55,999 nucleotides of DNA from Yinghuangia soli (GCF_021502675.1 NZ_JAKFHA010000050.1:1-55999); one strand, 5' to 3'. Shown: positions 43,175 to 53,989, counted from the stretch's first letter. Notes: generated by a model from the sequence alone, not told the origin. Translations and numbers: made by a program.

Positions 43175-43585
43175 TTACGCCAGGCCCGGGAAAAAGTTCT
43201 TGATCTCGCGCGCGGCCGACTCCGGGGAGTCCGATCCGTGCACAATGTTCTGCTGCGTCACGGTCGCCAGGTCGCCGCGGATGGTGCCCGGCGCCGCCTT
43301 GATCGGGTCGGTGGCGCCCGCCAGGGTGCGGAACGACTCGATGGCGCGCTCGCCTTCGACCACCAGGGCCACGGCCGGCGCGGAGGTCATGAACTCCACC
43401 AGGCTCGGGTAGAACGGCTTCCCGACGTGCTCCTCGTAGTGCCGCTCGATCGTCTCGCGGTCCATGACCCGCAGGTCGAGCGCGGCAAGGGTGAAGCCCT
43501 TGCGTTCGATCCGGCCGATGACCTCGCCGATCAGGCCGCGCGCGACACCGTCGGGCTTGACCAGGACAAGGGTGCGCTCGGACAC
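43175..43585 (-). CDS. ndk: Nucleoside diphosphate kinase
   Basis: 136 aa, full length for bacterial Ndk. It swaps the gamma-phosphate between NTPs and NDPs through a phospho-His intermediate. Lys10 in [12 protein letters not shown], and active-site His116 in NIVHGSDS. Other family signatures: [18 protein letters not shown] and [16 protein letters not shown]. Start GTG 43583–43585. It lies between the folC–DUF4233 pair and mreB, as I recall for Streptomyces. Confidence 0.97.
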   Translation of the reverse strand: MSERTLVLVKPDGVARGLIGEVIGRIERKGFTLAALDLRVMDRETIERHYEEHVGKPFYPSLVEFMTSAPAVALVVEGERAIESFRTLAGATDPIKAAPGTIRGDLATVTQQNIVHGSDSPESAAREIKNFFPGLA

Positions 43586-43681
43586 AGGGGGACTCCTAAA
43601 CGGTTGCCGACGTTGTGTTCAGTCCAACGTGCCGAGCCTATCCGGGGTCACGCTGCGGCCTTGCGCCGAAGGGCCTTCTTT

Positions 43682-44005
43682 TCAGGCCCGGGCGGCCTTG
43701 GCGGCGTCGATCGTTCGTCCCACCCGGACGCACGCGTACCAGATGCCGGCGAAGACCACGCCCACCACGAACATCATCGGGACCACGAAGCCGGCCGCGA
43801 TCAGTGCGAACTGCAGGGCCCAGCCCGCCGGTACCGCCCAGGGCGCGGACAGCTTGCCGCACAGCAGGATGCACAGCAGTGCGGCCGGGCCGGCCACCGC
43901 CCACAGCAGCCCGGTGGAGATGTCGGTCAGCGACATCGCCACCAGCGCACCGAGGCAGATCACGATGGCCTCGCCGATCAGATGCGTCGAACACAGTGCA
44001 CGCAC
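43682..44005 (-). CDS. DUF4233 family membrane protein
   Basis: 107 aa, start GTG 44003–44005, 3 nt after the folC stop, with GGGAGGGG upstream. Three or four hydrophobic segments (IGEAIVICLGALVAMSL, LLWAVAGPAALLCILLC, ALQFALIAAGFVVPMMFVVGVVFAGIWY). Its position directly after folC is characteristic of actinobacteria. Function unknown; the coupling suggests co-expression with folate synthesis, not necessarily a shared function. Confidence 0.88.
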   Translation of the reverse strand: MRALCSTHLIGEAIVICLGALVAMSLTDISTGLLWAVAGPAALLCILLCGKLSAPWAVPAGWALQFALIAAGFVVPMMFVVGVVFAGIWYACVRVGRTIDAAKAARA

Positions 44006-44008
44006 CGG

Positions 44009-45388
44009 TCATCCCCTCCCTTGCCGTCCGCCGGTGAGCAGCACGCGGGCCTCGCCCACGGTCACCACCGACCCCGTGATGAGCACCGCCGCGCCGCCCA
44101 GGTCGCCTTCCTCCTCGGCGAGCCGCACCCCCGCGTCGATCGCGTCGTCCAGGCGCGGCACCACCTCGACGCGGTCGTCGCCGAAGATCTCCACGGCCAG
44201 CGCGGCCAGTTCGTCCACCGGCATGGCGCGCGGCAGGGAGTTCTGGGTCACCACGATCTCCGCGAAGACCGGCTCGAACGCCTCCAGGATGCCGCGCACG
44301 TCCTTGTCGGCCATCGCCGAGACCACGCCCACCAGGTGGGTGAAGTCGAAGGAGTCGCTGATCGCCTCGGCCGCGGTGCGGGCCCCGGCCGGGTTGTGCG
44401 CGGCGTCCAGGACCACCGTCGGGCTGCGCCGGACGATCTCCAGGCGGCCCGGCGAGGTGACGCCGGCGAACGCCTCGCGGACGATGTCGATGTCCAACTT
44501 GCCGGTGTAGTCCAGGCCGACGCGCTGCCCGGTGCCCACCCCGAAGAACGCCTCCACCGCGGCCAGCGCGACCGCGGCGTTGTGCGCCTGGTGCGCGCCG
44601 TGCAGCGGCAGGAAGATCTCCTCGTACTCGCCGCCGGACAGGCCGCGCAGCGTCAGCATCTGGCCGCCGACCGCGAGGTCGCGGCGCACCACACCGAACT
44701 CCATGCCCTCGCGGGCCACCGTGGCGCCGACCTCGACGCTGCGGCGCAGGAGCGTTTCGGCGGCCTCCAGCGGCTGCTGGGCCAGCACCGCGAGGGCGCC
44801 GGGCTTGATGATGCCGGCCTTCTCGCCGGCGATCTCGCCGGGCGTATTGCCGAGCTTGTCGGCGTGGTCGACCGCGATCGGGGTCACCACGGCGACCGCG
44901 CCGTCCGCGACGTTGGTGGCGTCCCAGGTTCCGCCCAGGCCCACTTCGACCACCGCGACGTCCACCGGGGCGTCCGCGAACGCGGCGTACGCCATGCCGG
45001 TGAGCACCTCGAAGAACGACATCGGGTGCGGCTGCGCGGCGTCGACCAGCTGCACGTACGGGAGGATGTCGCGGTACGTCTCGACGAAGCCCTCGGCGCT
45101 GATCGGCGCGCCGTCCAGCCCGATCCGCTCGGTCATCGACTCCACGTGCGGGCTGGTGTAGCGGCCGGTGCGCAGCGAGAACGCGCGCAGCAGCGCCTCG
45201 ATCATGCGGGCCGTGGAGGTCTTGCCGTTGGTGCCGGTGACGTGGATGACCGGGTAGGAGCGCTGCGGTTCGCCGAGCACGTCCATCAGTGCGGCGATCC
45301 GGTCCGTGGACGGCTCCATCTTGGTCTCCGGCCAGCGGGCGACCAGCTCGGCCTCCACGGAGCGCAGGTCGGCGGCGGGGTCAGTCAC
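44009..45388 (-). CDS. folC: Bifunctional folylpolyglutamate synthase / dihydrofolate synthase
   Basis: 459 aa Mur-ligase-like enzyme that adds glutamate to dihydropteroate and to folates using ATP. P-loop TGTNGKTST (51–59), SPHVESMTERI, the VEVGLGGTWDATN signature, HADKLGNTPGEIAGEKAGIIKPG, and C-terminal LDAAHNPAGARTAAEA. Start GTG 45386–45388. It is downstream of valS, separated by 147 bp containing a strong hairpin, so it probably has its own promoter. Confidence 0.96.
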   Translation of the reverse strand: MTDPAADLRSVEAELVARWPETKMEPSTDRIAALMDVLGEPQRSYPVIHVTGTNGKTSTARMIEALLRAFSLRTGRYTSPHVESMTERIGLDGAPISAEGFVETYRDILPYVQLVDAAQPHPMSFFEVLTGMAYAAFADAPVDVAVVEVGLGGTWDATNVADGAVAVVTPIAVDHADKLGNTPGEIAGEKAGIIKPGALAVLAQQPLEAAETLLRRSVEVGATVAREGMEFGVVRRDLAVGGQMLTLRGLSGGEYEEIFLPLHGAHQAHNAAVALAAVEAFFGVGTGQRVGLDYTGKLDIDIVREAFAGVTSPGRLEIVRRSPTVVLDAAHNPAGARTAAEAISDSFDFTHLVGVVSAMADKDVRGILEAFEPVFAEIVVTQNSLPRAMPVDELAALAVEIFGDDRVEVVPRLDDAIDAGVRLAEEEGDLGGAAVLITGSVVTVGEARVLLTGGRQGRG

Positions 45389-45498
45389 GGGCGTTCACCG
45401 GTTCGTCGTCTTCGGGTGCGGTCCGTACGCGGGGGTCGTACGGAGGTGTTGCAGCGGGGCCGTGCGGGCGTGCCGTACGTGAGTCCGGGGCGGGACGG

Positions 45499-45528
45499 CC
45501 CCGGCACCGCGTCGCCGCGGTGCCGGGG
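45499..45528 (-). terminator. 13-bp perfect hairpin after valS
   Basis: Arms 45499–45511 and 45516–45528 are exactly complementary with a 4-nt loop, starting 7 nt after the valS stop codon. Confidence 0.8.
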
Positions 45529-45535
45529 ACCGCCG

Positions 45536-48160
45536 TCAGCCCTGCGGCAGCCGGTCCAGCTGGCCGCCGATGCGCTCGATGTCCGCTTCCGCGGCCTCGA
45601 GTTGGCCGCGGACCTTGGCGACGACCTCGGCCGACGCCTTGCTCAGGAAGCCCTCGTTGGCGAGCTTCTTGGTGCACTGCTCCTTGACCTTCTCGGCCGC
45701 GGCGCGGTCCTTCTCCAGGCGCCGGCGCTCGGCCGGGACGTCGATCGCGCCGGACAGGTCCAGCTCCACCAGCGCGCCCGCGATGGGGAACGACGTGGCG
45801 GCGGCGAACCCTTCGGCGTCCGGCTCCAGCCGGGCCAGGGTGCGGATCGGCGCCTCGTGCGCGGCCAGCGCGGTGCCGGCCAGGGTGAGCCGGGCCGGGA
45901 CCTTCTGGCCCGGCTTGAGGCCCTGCTCGCCGCGGAACCGGCGGACCTCGGTGACCACCTGCTGGAGCGTGGCGATCTCGGCCTCGGCGGCCGCGTCGCG
46001 GCGGCCTTCGGGCTGCGGCCAGGCCGCGACGACGAGCGACTCGCCGCCGGTGAGCGTGGTCCACAGCTCCTCGGTGACGAACGGCACGATCGGGTGCAGC
46101 AGGCGCAGCGTGACGTCCAGGACGTGGCCCAGGACGCGGCGGGTGGCCGCGGCCTCGGCACCGCCGGCCTGCAGGGTGATCTTGGACAGCTCGACGTACC
46201 AGTCGAAGACCTCGTCCCACGCGAAGTGGAACAGCGCATCGCTGAGCTTCGCGAACTGGTAGTCCTCGTACAGCGCGTCGACCTCGGCCACGGTGGCGTC
46301 CAGCCGGGAGAGGATCCACCGGTCGACGGTGGAGAGCTCCTCGGCGGGCGGCAGCGGGCCCTCGACGGTCGCGCCGTTCATGAGCGCGAAGCGGGTGGCG
46401 TTCCAGATCTTGTTGCAGAAGTTGCGCGAGCCCTGGACCCACTCTTCGCCGATCGGCACGTCGGTGCCCGGGTTGGCGCCGCGGGCCAGCGTGAAGCGCA
46501 GCGCGTCGGTGCCGTAGGCGTCCATCCAGTCCAGCGGGTCGACCGCGTTGCCGAAGGACTTCGACATCTTCTTGCCGAACTGGTCGCGGACCATGCCGTG
46601 CAGCGCGATGGTGTGGAACGGCGGGGTGCCGTCCATCGCGTACAGGCCGAACATCATCATCCGGGCGACCCAGAAGAAGAGGATGTCGTAGCCGGTGACC
46701 AGGACCGAGGTCGGGAAGAACTTCTGCAGGTCGGCGGTCTGCTCGGGCCAGCCGAGCGTGGAGAACGGCCACAGGCCGGAGGAGAACCAGGTGTCCAGGA
46801 CGTCGTTGTCCTGCCGCCAGCCCTCGCCGGCCGGCGGCTGGTCGTCCGGGCCGACGCAGACGATCTCGCCCTCGGGGCCGTACCAGACCGGGATGCGGTG
46901 GCCCCACCACAGCTGGCGCGAGATGCACCAGTCGTGCAGGTTGTCGACCCAGCCGAAGTAGCGGGACTCCATCTCCTTCGGGTGGATCGCGACCCGGCCG
47001 TCGCGGACCGCGTCGCCGGCCGCCTGCGCGAGCGGGCCGACCTTGACCCACCACTGCATCGACTGGCGCGGCTCGATGGTGGTCTTGCAGCGCGAGCAGT
47101 GCCCGACGGAGTGGGTGTACGGGCGCTTCTCGGCGACGATGCGGCCGTCGGCGCGCAGCGCGGCGACGATCGCGGAGCGCGCCTCGAAGCGGTCCAGGCC
47201 CTGGAACGGGCCGTGCGCGGTGATGATCGCGCGCTCGTCGAGGACGGTGATGGACGGCAGCGCGTGGCGCTGGCCGATCTCGAAGTCGTTCGGGTCGTGC
47301 GCGGGGGTCACCTTGACCGCGCCGGTGCCGAACTCGGGGTCGACGTGCGCGTCCGCGACGACCGGGATGCGGCGGCCGGTGAGCGGGAGTTCGATCTCGG
47401 TGCCGACCAGGTGCCGGTAGCGCTCGTCGTCCGGGTGGACCGCGACGGCGGTGTCGCCGAGCATCGTCTCGGCGCGCGTGGTGGCCACGACGATGCTCGC
47501 ATCGCCCTCGCCGTAGCGGATCGAGACCAGCTCGCCGTCGTCGTCCTGGTACTCGACCTCGATGTCGGAGATCGCGGTGAGGCAGCGCGGGCACCAGTTG
47601 ATGATGCGCTCGGCCCGGTAGATCAGGCCGTCGTCGAAGAGGTTCTTGAAGATGGTCTGGACAGCGCGGCTCAGGCCCTCGTCCATGGTGAAGCGCTCGC
47701 GGCGCCAGTCGACGCCGTCGCCGAGGCGGCGCATCTGGCCCAGGATCTTGCCGCCGGACTCGGCCTTCCACTGCCAGACGCGCTCGATGAACGCCTCGCG
47801 GCCCAGGTCGTGCCGGGACAGGCCTTCCTTGGCCAGCTCGCGCTCGACGACGTTCTGGGTGGCGATGCCCGCGTGGTCCATGCCGGGCTGCCACAGCGTC
47901 TCGTAGCCCTGCATGCGCTTGCGGCGCGTCAGGCTGTCGATCAGCGTGTGCTCGAAGGCGTGGCCCAGGTGCAGCGACCCGGTGACGTTCGGCGGCGGGA
48001 TGACGATCGTGTAGGCCGGCTTCTCGCTCTTCGCGTCCGCCTCGAAGTAGCCCGCGGCTACCCACCGCTCGTACAGCTTCGCCTCTACCTCGGTAGGGGC
48101 GTACTGGGACGAGAGGGTCTGCGCTTCGGCAGCGGCTGCGGGGGGAGAAGTCTCGGTCAC
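45536..48160 (-). CDS. valS: Valyl-tRNA synthetase
   Basis: Class I synthetase charging tRNA-Val, with editing of mischarged Thr. 874 aa. HIGH-type motif HLGH (64–67) in [19 protein letters not shown] at ~530 ([10 protein letters not shown]), the CP1 editing domain between, and a C-terminal tRNA-binding coiled coil (~815–874). Start GTG 48158–48160 ([14 protein letters not shown]) is chosen; the frame runs 17 codons farther but with Cys/Trp-rich unlikely sequence. It is transcribed divergently from the lipoprotein gene at 48467. Confidence 0.96.
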   Translation of the reverse strand: MTETSPPAAAAEAQTLSSQYAPTEVEAKLYERWVAAGYFEADAKSEKPAYTIVIPPPNVTGSLHLGHAFEHTLIDSLTRRKRMQGYETLWQPGMDHAGIATQNVVERELAKEGLSRHDLGREAFIERVWQWKAESGGKILGQMRRLGDGVDWRRERFTMDEGLSRAVQTIFKNLFDDGLIYRAERIINWCPRCLTAISDIEVEYQDDDGELVSIRYGEGDASIVVATTRAETMLGDTAVAVHPDDERYRHLVGTEIELPLTGRRIPVVADAHVDPEFGTGAVKVTPAHDPNDFEIGQRHALPSITVLDERAIITAHGPFQGLDRFEARSAIVAALRADGRIVAEKRPYTHSVGHCSRCKTTIEPRQSMQWWVKVGPLAQAAGDAVRDGRVAIHPKEMESRYFGWVDNLHDWCISRQLWWGHRIPVWYGPEGEIVCVGPDDQPPAGEGWRQDNDVLDTWFSSGLWPFSTLGWPEQTADLQKFFPTSVLVTGYDILFFWVARMMMFGLYAMDGTPPFHTIALHGMVRDQFGKKMSKSFGNAVDPLDWMDAYGTDALRFTLARGANPGTDVPIGEEWVQGSRNFCNKIWNATRFALMNGATVEGPLPPAEELSTVDRWILSRLDATVAEVDALYEDYQFAKLSDALFHFAWDEVFDWYVELSKITLQAGGAEAAATRRVLGHVLDVTLRLLHPIVPFVTEELWTTLTGGESLVVAAWPQPEGRRDAAAEAEIATLQQVVTEVRRFRGEQGLKPGQKVPARLTLAGTALAAHEAPIRTLARLEPDAEGFAAATSFPIAGALVELDLSGAIDVPAERRRLEKDRAAAEKVKEQCTKKLANEGFLSKASAEVVAKVRGQLEAAEADIERIGGQLDRLPQG

Positions 48161-48466
48161 AGTCCCCAAGTCTACGGAAGCCCGTGGCCCTGCTTCGCAC
48201 CATATACACACGCACGGTGGATGCCGCCCGGCAGCGGCCTCCGGGCGCGTGCGGGGCAGGGTGCCGCGTATCGTCCGCGTCGCGGTCGCGGCAGTGCGGT
48301 CACCGCTGTGTCACCGCCGTGTCACCGGACCCCCTGCTGGCGGAAAACGGCTGGTGGGAGCGCTAATGTTCGGAACCGAGCCGGACGGACGGCCGACCCT
48401 GGGGGGCCATGGGACGGGCGTCGGGTGGAGCCGGCACACCGTCACTATTCCCTGGGGGGAACCACC
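48161..48466. other. Divergent intergenic region between valS and the lipoprotein gene
   Basis: 306 bp that must hold both promoters. It contains the three 11-bp-phased GTCACCG repeats (48299–48327). I see no T-box specifier hairpin or antiterminator motif for valS. Possible -10 for the plus-strand gene is TAATGT (about 48364–48369). Confidence 0.4.
48299..48327. repeat. Three GTCACCG direct repeats with 11-bp spacing
   Basis: GTCACCG occurs at 48299–48305, 48310–48316 and 48321–48327, exactly 11 bp apart, so all face the same side of the helix. They lie 140 bp before the lipoprotein start and 139 bp before the valS start, a plausible operator array. Confidence 0.5.
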
Positions 48467-49183
48467 GTGCGTACCCGTACTCCTGCCTCGGCAGTCAAGA
48501 AGGCCGCTCTCGTCGGCGCGCTGTTCGCCTCGCTGGCGCTCACCGCGTGCGAGATCCCGGGCAAGGACGACAAGAAGGCCGAGGCGTCCAAGAGCGCATC
48601 GGCGGAGCCGTCCGCAGCGCCGTCGGAGGAAGCCTCGGACGCGCCTGCCGAGTCCCCGAAGCCCAAGGACCCGACCGCCACGAAGCGGCCGACCAGCGCG
48701 GCGCCGACCAAGCAGGGCACGGCCGGACCCCGCGTCCTGGTCTCCGCGGCGCGCACCGGCGGGTACGAGCGGCTGACCGAGGACATGCTCTCGGTGCCGG
48801 TCGACCCGGGCGACATCGGCGAGGGCATGAACGTCGTGCTGGCGGCGTACGGCAAGACCCCGACCGGCGACCGCGAGGTGCTGTTCGAGGGCGTCAGCGG
48901 GCTCACCGCGATGGACGGCAAGCGGTTCGAGCACATGATCCGCGGCATGATCGAGTACGTGAACCTGGACGGCGGCAGCGTGCCCGAGGGCGCCGCCATG
49001 AAGTCGTACGACCCCGGACCGCTGGGCGGCACGCTGGAGTGCATGCCGGCGCAGGACGCGTACCCGGCGGCGATCTGCGGGTGGGCGGACAAGAACACGG
49101 TGGCGGTCGCGTACTTCGACAAGCTGTCCGCGGACGCGGCGGCGAAGAAGCTCGTCGAGATGCGCAGCGACCTGGAGAAGTAA
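48467..49183 (+). CDS. Lipoprotein with C-terminal Cys–Cys-Trp-Ala-Asp domain
   Basis: 238 aa from GTG 48467–48469, with GGGGGGA 6 nt upstream. Signal peptide with positive n-region (RTRTPASAVKK), hydrophobic core and lipobox LTAC (Cys at ~28) predicts a membrane-anchored lipoprotein. A ~60-residue Ser/Ala/Pro/Lys-rich linker follows, then a folded domain ending ECMPAQDAYPAAICGWADKNT. The paired Cys with W-A-D is shared with the two proteins encoded downstream, so the three form a small family. Function unknown; probable extracytoplasmic disulfide. First gene of the only plus-strand operon here. Confidence 0.82.
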   Translation: MRTRTPASAVKKAALVGALFASLALTACEIPGKDDKKAEASKSASAEPSAAPSEEASDAPAESPKPKDPTATKRPTSAAPTKQGTAGPRVLVSAARTGGYERLTEDMLSVPVDPGDIGEGMNVVLAAYGKTPTGDREVLFEGVSGLTAMDGKRFEHMIRGMIEYVNLDGGSVPEGAAMKSYDPGPLGGTLECMPAQDAYPAAICGWADKNTVAVAYFDKLSADAAAKKLVEMRSDLEK

Positions 49184-49253
49184 CGAGAAGTCATACGTCC
49201 GGGGCACGCGGCCCGCAGTGGTGGAGCGCGGCGGCCCCGGGTGGATACGGTGC

Positions 49254-49283
49254 GCGGGCAAGGACATTCCGGTCCTTGCCCGC
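49254..49283 (+). terminator. 12-bp perfect hairpin between lipoprotein gene and its paralogue
   Basis: Arms 49254–49265 and 49272–49283 are exactly complementary with a 6-nt loop, 70 nt after the lipoprotein stop and 20 nt before the next start. It has no T-run. It may be a terminator, an attenuator, or a structure limiting translation of the next gene. Confidence 0.55.
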
Positions 49284-49303
49284 ACGCGTCTTCCGAGGTG
49301 CCC

Positions 49304-49948
49304 GTGTCGCACGAACCGCCGGCCGCGCCGGGCCCGCCTCCGGATGCCGCGGAGGATGCCGGGCTCCGCAGCCGTACGCGGCGGCACGGGGGCCTCGTCG
49401 CGGTGCTGGGCATCGCCGGGGCCGTCGCGCTGGTCCTGGGGCTGGTCGCGCTGATCGGCCGGGCCACCGAAACGGACGCCGAGGCCCCGAAGTTGGTGCT
49501 GCCGCCCGCTGCGGCCGGGCTGGTGCGCATGGACGAGACCGTCGACATGGCGCAGGTGCGCGGCAGGTTGGACGACCGGGGTGCGGCCGCCGCGTACGGG
49601 CGGGCCGGGGCCGCGCGCGCGGACGTGATCGTGGTGGTGGCGGCCGACCGGAGGTCCGGGGCGGCGGCCGGCAAACTCGACCGGTTCTACGCCGAACTGC
49701 GTTCCTCCGAAGCCCGTGTGGACCCCGCGCAGTTCCGGCGCGCGGACCCCGGGCCGGGGCGCGGTGTGCTGCAATGCCATCCCGTGGTCTACCCGGTGCA
49801 GAACCTCACGCTCGACATGTGCGTCTGGGCAGACGAGCATACGGTTGGTTCGGTGGTCGCCCTGCCCGGCGCGGACAACGTCGGCTCGATCGACGAACTG
49901 GCCCGGCTCACCCGGGACATGCGCGTCGATCTCGCGGCGGTGCGATAG
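49304..49948 (+). CDS. Single-pass membrane protein, Cys–Cys-Trp-Ala-Asp domain (paralogue 2)
   Basis: 214 aa from GTG 49304–49306 (MSHEPPAAPG), with GAGG 5 nt upstream. A cytoplasmic Pro/Arg-rich head (~30 aa), one membrane segment (GGLVAVLGIAGAVALVLGLVALI, ~30–52), then an extracytoplasmic domain ending LQCHPVVYPVQNLTLDMCVWADEHTVG. The Cys pair and C-x-W-A-D motif match the lipoprotein upstream. No enzymatic motif. Function unknown. Confidence 0.8.
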   Translation: MSHEPPAAPGPPPDAAEDAGLRSRTRRHGGLVAVLGIAGAVALVLGLVALIGRATETDAEAPKLVLPPAAAGLVRMDETVDMAQVRGRLDDRGAAAAYGRAGAARADVIVVVAADRRSGAAAGKLDRFYAELRSSEARVDPAQFRRADPGPGRGVLQCHPVVYPVQNLTLDMCVWADEHTVGSVVALPGADNVGSIDELARLTRDMRVDLAAVR

Positions 49949-49990
49949 CCGCCCCCGGGTGGGGGAAGGGGCAAGGGGGAGGGTGCCGGC

Positions 49991-50842
49991 ATGACAGGAA
50001 ACGACGCAGGACCGCCCGGCTGGCCGGGTCCGGCGGGCGGCGGACCGCAGCCGTATCCGCCTTCGGTGCCGCCCGGTGCCGGATACGGCGGTCCTCCGCC
50101 GCCCGGGTATCCGGCCGGGCCGACAGGTCCCACCGGGGCGGTCGGGCCCACGAACCCGTACGGCGCGACAGGGCCGTTCGGTCCGGGCGGCGGGAACTAC
50201 CAGTTCCCGAACGCCCCGCGGCCGCCGTCGGCGAAGCGGACCGCGATCATCGCCGCGCTCGCCGGCACGCTGGTCGTGGTGGTGGCGGCCGCGCTGATCC
50301 TGGTGTTCATGCTCAAGGACGACGACGAGAAGAGCGGGAAGGCCGCCCCGACAAACTCCGCGACCTCCGGCAGGTTCGGTTCCTCGGGCGCGCCCGGCAC
50401 GCCGACCGGGCCGACCGGGACCGCGCGGCCGACGGCCCGGCAACTGGCGCTGCCGCCCACCTTGGACGGCCGGCGGCCGATGGCCGAGTCCGACCTGCCC
50501 TCCGTGGTCGCGGATGTCCGGGACGTGTTCGCCCGGGACTTCGCCGATGTGGAGCTGTCGGTCTACGGGACCCGCAACAACCCGGACAGCATGCTCGCGC
50601 TCATCGGCACGAAGCAGTCCGTGCGCCCGTCCGACTTCGTGCGCGACTTCGTCCCGCAGACCGGGGCGCAGGAGCAGACCGTCACGTGGCGGCAGCCGGG
50701 CAAGGCGCGCTGCTGGGCCACCGAGAAGGCGGTCGCGTGCATGTGGGGCGACGACGCCCACCTGCTGTACGTCAGCAGCGTGCGGACGCCTGCGTACACC
50801 ATCGGCCAGCTCGAGAAGATCTACCTGGGCCAGGCCTCCTGA
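49991..50842 (+). CDS. Single-pass membrane protein with Gly/Pro-rich head and Cys–Cys-x-Trp domain (paralogue 3)
   Basis: 283 aa from ATG 49991–49993, with GGGGGAGG about 7 nt upstream. Residues 1–80 are Gly/Pro/Tyr-rich with GPT-type repeats, cytoplasmic by topology. One membrane segment ([23 protein letters not shown], ~84–106) follows, then a polar linker and an extracytoplasmic domain with [17 protein letters not shown], a shorter version of the Cys–Cys-x-Trp motif. Pro/Gly-rich heads of this kind are common in actinobacterial membrane proteins and may bind partners. Last gene before the 50880 hairpin. Confidence 0.82.
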   Translation: MTGNDAGPPGWPGPAGGGPQPYPPSVPPGAGYGGPPPPGYPAGPTGPTGAVGPTNPYGATGPFGPGGGNYQFPNAPRPPSAKRTAIIAALAGTLVVVVAAALILVFMLKDDDEKSGKAAPTNSATSGRFGSSGAPGTPTGPTGTARPTARQLALPPTLDGRRPMAESDLPSVVADVRDVFARDFADVELSVYGTRNNPDSMLALIGTKQSVRPSDFVRDFVPQTGAQEQTVTWRQPGKARCWATEKAVACMWGDDAHLLYVSSVRTPAYTIGQLEKIYLGQAS

Positions 50843-50879
50843 ACCGGCAGCCGGACGCGGCGCCCGGCCTGCCCACGGA

Positions 50880-50925
50880 CATACGTCGGCCCCGTACCCC
50901 TCGCGGGGTACGGGGCCGACGTATG
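50880..50925. terminator. 21-bp perfect bidirectional hairpin between converging genes
   Basis: Arms 50880–50900 and 50905–50925 are exactly complementary with a 4-nt loop. It lies 38 nt after the plus-strand stop (50842) and 17 nt after the clpX stop (50942), so it can end both transcripts. Confidence 0.88.
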
Positions 50926-50941
50926 CGGTCCGCGGCCTGGT

Positions 50942-52216
<1,275 letters not shown>

Positions 52217-52384
52217 GAGGTGCATCTCCTTCGCCTGGGCTCCGGTGTAGAGAACCGGACCTGGTGCCTGGTCTTTCGACGGTACCCCGCCGCAATCGCC
52301 CGTCCCCCGGTTTTGCCCGCTCCGCCGTCAATTTGAGGGGATCAGCCCCCGGCTCGTACGGTCACGCGGCCCCGCGGGAGGGTC

Positions 52385-52419
52385 CATCGGCCGGTCGCGA
52401 CACACCCGACCGGCCGATG
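52385..52419 (-). terminator. 13-bp perfect hairpin after clpP2
   Basis: Arms 52385–52397 and 52407–52419 are exactly complementary with a 9-nt loop, beginning 7 nt after the clpP2 stop. It ends the clpP1–clpP2 operon before clpX. Confidence 0.8.
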
Positions 52420-52426
52420 CCCGCCG

Positions 52427-53101
52427 TCATCCTGCCGACCGGGGGGACTTCCGCGGGGAGGTGATCTCGTCGATGAGGCCGTACGCCAGCGCCTCTTCGG
52501 CGGTGAGGATCTTGTCCCGCTCGATGTCCTCGCGGACCTGGTCGATCGGACGATTGCTGTGCTTGGAAAGCATGTCCTCAAGGAGCGAACGCATGCGCAT
52601 GATCTCGTTGGCCTGGATCTCCAGGTCCGACACCTGTGCACGTCCAGTTTCACTGTACGGCTGGTGGATGAGAATGCGGGAGTTCGGCAGCGCCATTCGC
52701 TTGCCGGGAGTGCCGGCCGCGAGCAGCACGGCGGCCGCGGAGGCCGCCTGGCCCATGCACACCGTCTGGATGTCGGGGCGCACGAACTGCATGGTGTCGT
52801 AGATCGCGGTCAGCGCGGTGAACGAGCCGCCCGGCGAGTTGATGTAGATGGAGATGTCGCGGTCCGGGTCCATCGACTCCAGCGTGAGGAGCTGGGCCAT
52901 CACGTCGTTGGCCGACGTGTCGTCGATCTGGACGCCGAGGAAGATGATGCGCTCTTCGAAGAGCTTCGCGTACGGGTCGTACCGCTTGATGCCCTGCGAG
53001 GTGCGCTCTTCGAACTGCGGGACGATGTAGCGGCCGTCGGGGCGCCCGGTGTACAGCGACTGGGCGTCGGGCCGGGGGAACGGGAACGACAGGTCGGTCA
53101 T
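52427..53101 (-). CDS. clpP2: ClpP protease subunit 2
   Basis: 224 aa serine protease subunit with catalytic Ser121 ([12 protein letters not shown]), His146 (LIHQP) and the C-terminal Asp (~195, in the [19 protein letters not shown] region). ATG 53099–53101; GGAGG lies 12 nt upstream. In Streptomyces ClpP1 and ClpP2 form a mixed barrel with ClpX or ClpC. It is 62 nt after clpP1 and clearly co-transcribed. Confidence 0.95.
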   Translation of the reverse strand: MTDLSFPFPRPDAQSLYTGRPDGRYIVPQFEERTSQGIKRYDPYAKLFEERIIFLGVQIDDTSANDVMAQLLTLESMDPDRDISIYINSPGGSFTALTAIYDTMQFVRPDIQTVCMGQAASAAAVLLAAGTPGKRMALPNSRILIHQPYSETGRAQVSDLEIQANEIMRMRSLLEDMLSKHSNRPIDQVREDIERDKILTAEEALAYGLIDEITSPRKSPRSAG

Positions 53102-53163
53102 GGGAATCAGGATCCTCCGGGACTGCTGCTTGGTGGCTCGGCGGCGGGGCAGGGCCCGTCGGA

Positions 53164-53802
53164 TCAGCTCGCGCTGCCGTTGCTCGGCACCTCGCGGGCA
53201 CTGGTGACCACGTGGTCCACGAGGCCGTAGTCCTTGGCCTCGGGCGCGGTGAACCAGCGGTCGCGGTCCGAGTCGCGGTCGATCTCCTCGTAGGTGCGGC
53301 CCGAGTGCTCGGCGATCAGCTCGGCCATGCGCTTCTTGAGCCGCAGCAGCTGCGCGGCCTGGATGCGGATGTCCGAGGCGGCACCGCCGAGGCCCGCGGA
53401 GGGCTGGTGCATGAGGATCTCGGTGTTGGCGAGCGCGATGCGCTTGCCCGGAGCACCGGCCGTCAGCAGGAACTGGCCCATCGAGGCGGCCAGGCCCATC
53501 GCGACGGTCGAGACGTCGTTGCTGATGAACTGCATGGTGTCGTAGATCGCCATGCCCGCCGTGACGGAGCCGCCCGGCGAGTTGATGTACAGCGAGATGT
53601 CCTTTTCCGGGTCTTCGGCGTTGAGCAGCAGCAGCTGCGCCGAGATCGCGTTCGCGATCTGGTCGTCCACCGGTGCGCCGAGGAAGATGATCCGCTCGCG
53701 CAGCAGCCGGTTGTAGACCTGGTCGTCGAGCCCCATACCGCCCTGGGGTGCGCGCATGGCGGGCACCGCGAGTCCCGGAGTCACGATCTGCGGATTCGTC
53801 AC
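53164..53802 (-). CDS. clpP1: ClpP protease subunit 1
   Basis: 212 aa with catalytic Ser107 ([10 protein letters not shown]), His132 (LMHQP) and C-terminal Asp region [25 protein letters not shown]. Start GTG 53800–53802 ([10 protein letters not shown]) has AGGTGGA just upstream; Met at codon 16 is an alternative, and a propeptide is removed in the family. First gene of clpP1–clpP2, preceded by a ClgR-like operator and a TAGGGT -10. Confidence 0.95.
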   Translation of the reverse strand: MTNPQIVTPGLAVPAMRAPQGGMGLDDQVYNRLLRERIIFLGAPVDDQIANAISAQLLLLNAEDPEKDISLYINSPGGSVTAGMAIYDTMQFISNDVSTVAMGLAASMGQFLLTAGAPGKRIALANTEILMHQPSAGLGGAASDIRIQAAQLLRLKKRMAELIAEHSGRTYEEIDRDSDRDRWFTAPEAKDYGLVDHVVTSAREVPSNGSAS

Positions 53803-53928
53803 GTATCCACCTGCTCGTTTCCGACGGCAACCCGAGCCGTCCTGAAGTCGACCTTGCGGGGCCATCCGATCGAGGCGAGTCCGGCCCAAGTGCGGCTCGG
53901 CTGCCTGGTGATGTCCCCTCGTACAGCG

Positions 53929-53934
53929 ACCCTA
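53929..53934 (-). promoter_or_regulatory. -10 element of the clpP1 promoter
   Basis: TAGGGT on the minus strand, a common Streptomyces -10 form. No recognisable TTGACA-type -35 at 17–18 bp, which fits activator-dependent transcription from the operator 38 bp upstream. Confidence 0.45.
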
Positions 53935-53971
53935 ACGCGCTGATCCGCCGTGGCCATCCCCGACGCCGGGC

Positions 53972-53989
53972 TGTTCGCCCACAGCGCAT
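53972..53989. promoter_or_regulatory. ClgR-like operator upstream of clpP1
   Basis: TGTTCGCCCACAGCGCAT matches the core of the actinobacterial ClgR consensus as I recall it: CGC-Y-N-A-N-R-GCG in full, or GTTCGC-N5-GCG in the Streptomyces form. ClgR activates clp and lon genes in Streptomyces and Corynebacterium. Position about 45–60 bp before the predicted transcription start suits an activator. Confidence 0.65.

Noticed and set aside
43163-48200. Very long plus-strand open frame covering ndk, folC and valS antisense
   Set aside because: In this GC-rich DNA, antisense frames stay open by codon bias. Only the 3' part from 48467, with its own start, ribosome binding site and lipobox, is real.
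48161-48466. T-box or other riboswitch in the valS leader
   Set aside because: No specifier loop, T-box sequence or antiterminator pairing could be found.
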